Positions 33,479 to 33,862 of a stretch of 33,862 bases of DNA are shown here, one piece after another. Below the pieces are notes generated by a model that did not search any database, was not told the DNA's origin, and saw nothing but the letters and a program-made list of their open reading frames with translations. Numbering within the stretch: position 1 is the stretch's first letter; each line of letters starts with the position of its first letter. The translations under genes were made by a program, and so were the position numbers. This DNA is from Flavobacteriales bacterium (GTDB lineage: Bacteria > Bacteroidota > Bacteroidia > Flavobacteriales_C > GCA-002722245), in assembly GCA_029251005.1 (NCBI GenBank), contig JAQXEE010000098.1, positions 1 through 33,862 on the forward strand. Direction: 5' to 3'.

Positions 33479-33862
33479 TTATTGATCTTGGTTATAATTG
33501 CAAGTTTAGGTAGATAATTGGGTATGACTGTTCTTCTTTTTTTTGAAGTTAAAATAAAAATATTTTTGTTGTTTATCTCGGATTTGAGATTATGCTTTTT
33601 CTGTATTCAAAAATACTATATTGAAGACTAGAGATATCTGTGTTATACACTAAAGGGAATGGTAGCATACTTTCTAGTGGATTATTTAATGTTTAAATAC
33701 TTTTTCCCAAAACTTTGTAATCTTTTTTAGTCTCAAAATCATTAATTAAAAAGACAAATCTTGATACCTGTAGCGAAATTAAGAAACAGGTAATATAATA
33801 CTCCCCAATTTTAGGACATGGTATTAAATATTAATTTTAACGATGTATTATGAAACGATCCA
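33479..33862. other. region without a recognisable gene at the right edge
   Basis: No reading frame of convincing length is seen on either strand in these 384 bases. It contains T-runs, a 7-base inverted repeat TACCTGT/ACAGGTA at 33765-33771 and 33786-33792 with a 14-base loop, and an ATG at 33843 that gives only six codons before the window ends. It is probably the promoter region of a gene beyond the edge. Confidence 0.5.

Noticed and set aside
33843-33862. ATG at the right edge giving MYYETI, faintly like the start of ribosomal protein S6
   Set aside because: Six codons are not enough to support a gene; another ATG in a different frame follows at once.

Overview
The window is AT-rich chromosomal DNA from a member of the Bacteroidota, most likely a Flavobacteriales-type gliding or surface-associated bacterium. 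Three observations support this. There are several parts of the type IX secretion system (T9SS) world: two PorP/SprF-family proteins, two giant proteins with type B (gliding-motility-associated, CHU_C) C-termini and one protein with a type A C-terminal sorting domain. There are TPR-PD40(-OmpA) periplasmic proteins typical of the phylum. Promoter candidates fit the Bacteroidota TAnnTTTG -7 element, and Shine-Dalgarno sequences are mostly lacking. Genus cannot be assigned from sequence alone. I see no rRNA, tRNA, CRISPR array, insertion sequence or prophage.

Layout. Positions 1-3787: the 5' end of an unknown minus-strand gene, then a small outer-membrane barrel gene overlapping a gene for an exported helix-hairpin-helix/beta-barrel protein, convergent with a stand-alone PorP/SprF gene. 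3960-6466 (minus): a tightly coupled housekeeping operon xseA-xseB-pdxH-DUF721 (DciA-like). 6632-10155 (plus): TPR/PD40 protein lacking an OmpA domain, DEDDh exonuclease, fumarylacetoacetate-hydrolase-family enzyme and a small lipoprotein, followed by a separate Cys-rich lipoprotein (10202) and a hairpin terminator. 10723-12643 (minus): flavin reductase and DEAD-box helicase. 12844-15218 (plus): parA-parB-DUF5683 with 8-base overlaps. 15215-17766 (minus): M48 membrane protease and an RsmB/NOP-family RNA m5C methyltransferase.

The most striking part is 17926-32008. A plus-strand operon encodes a 1521-residue PKD-repeat type B adhesin, a PorP/SprF protein, a TPR-PD40-OmpA protein and a Ycf48-like propeller with a type A sorting domain. 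It faces a convergent 1670-residue type B protein built of 11 tandem Ig-like repeats, each with a pair of Cys residues. This looks like a surface-adhesin module with its own secretion/anchoring partner (PorP/SprF) and a peptidoglycan link (OmpA domain). Between the convergent giants lies a possible small gene: a promoter-like sequence, a 38-codon ORF and a hairpin terminator. The window closes with a RhlE-type DEAD-box helicase whose promoter candidate sits almost on its start codon, and about 380 bases without a recognisable gene.
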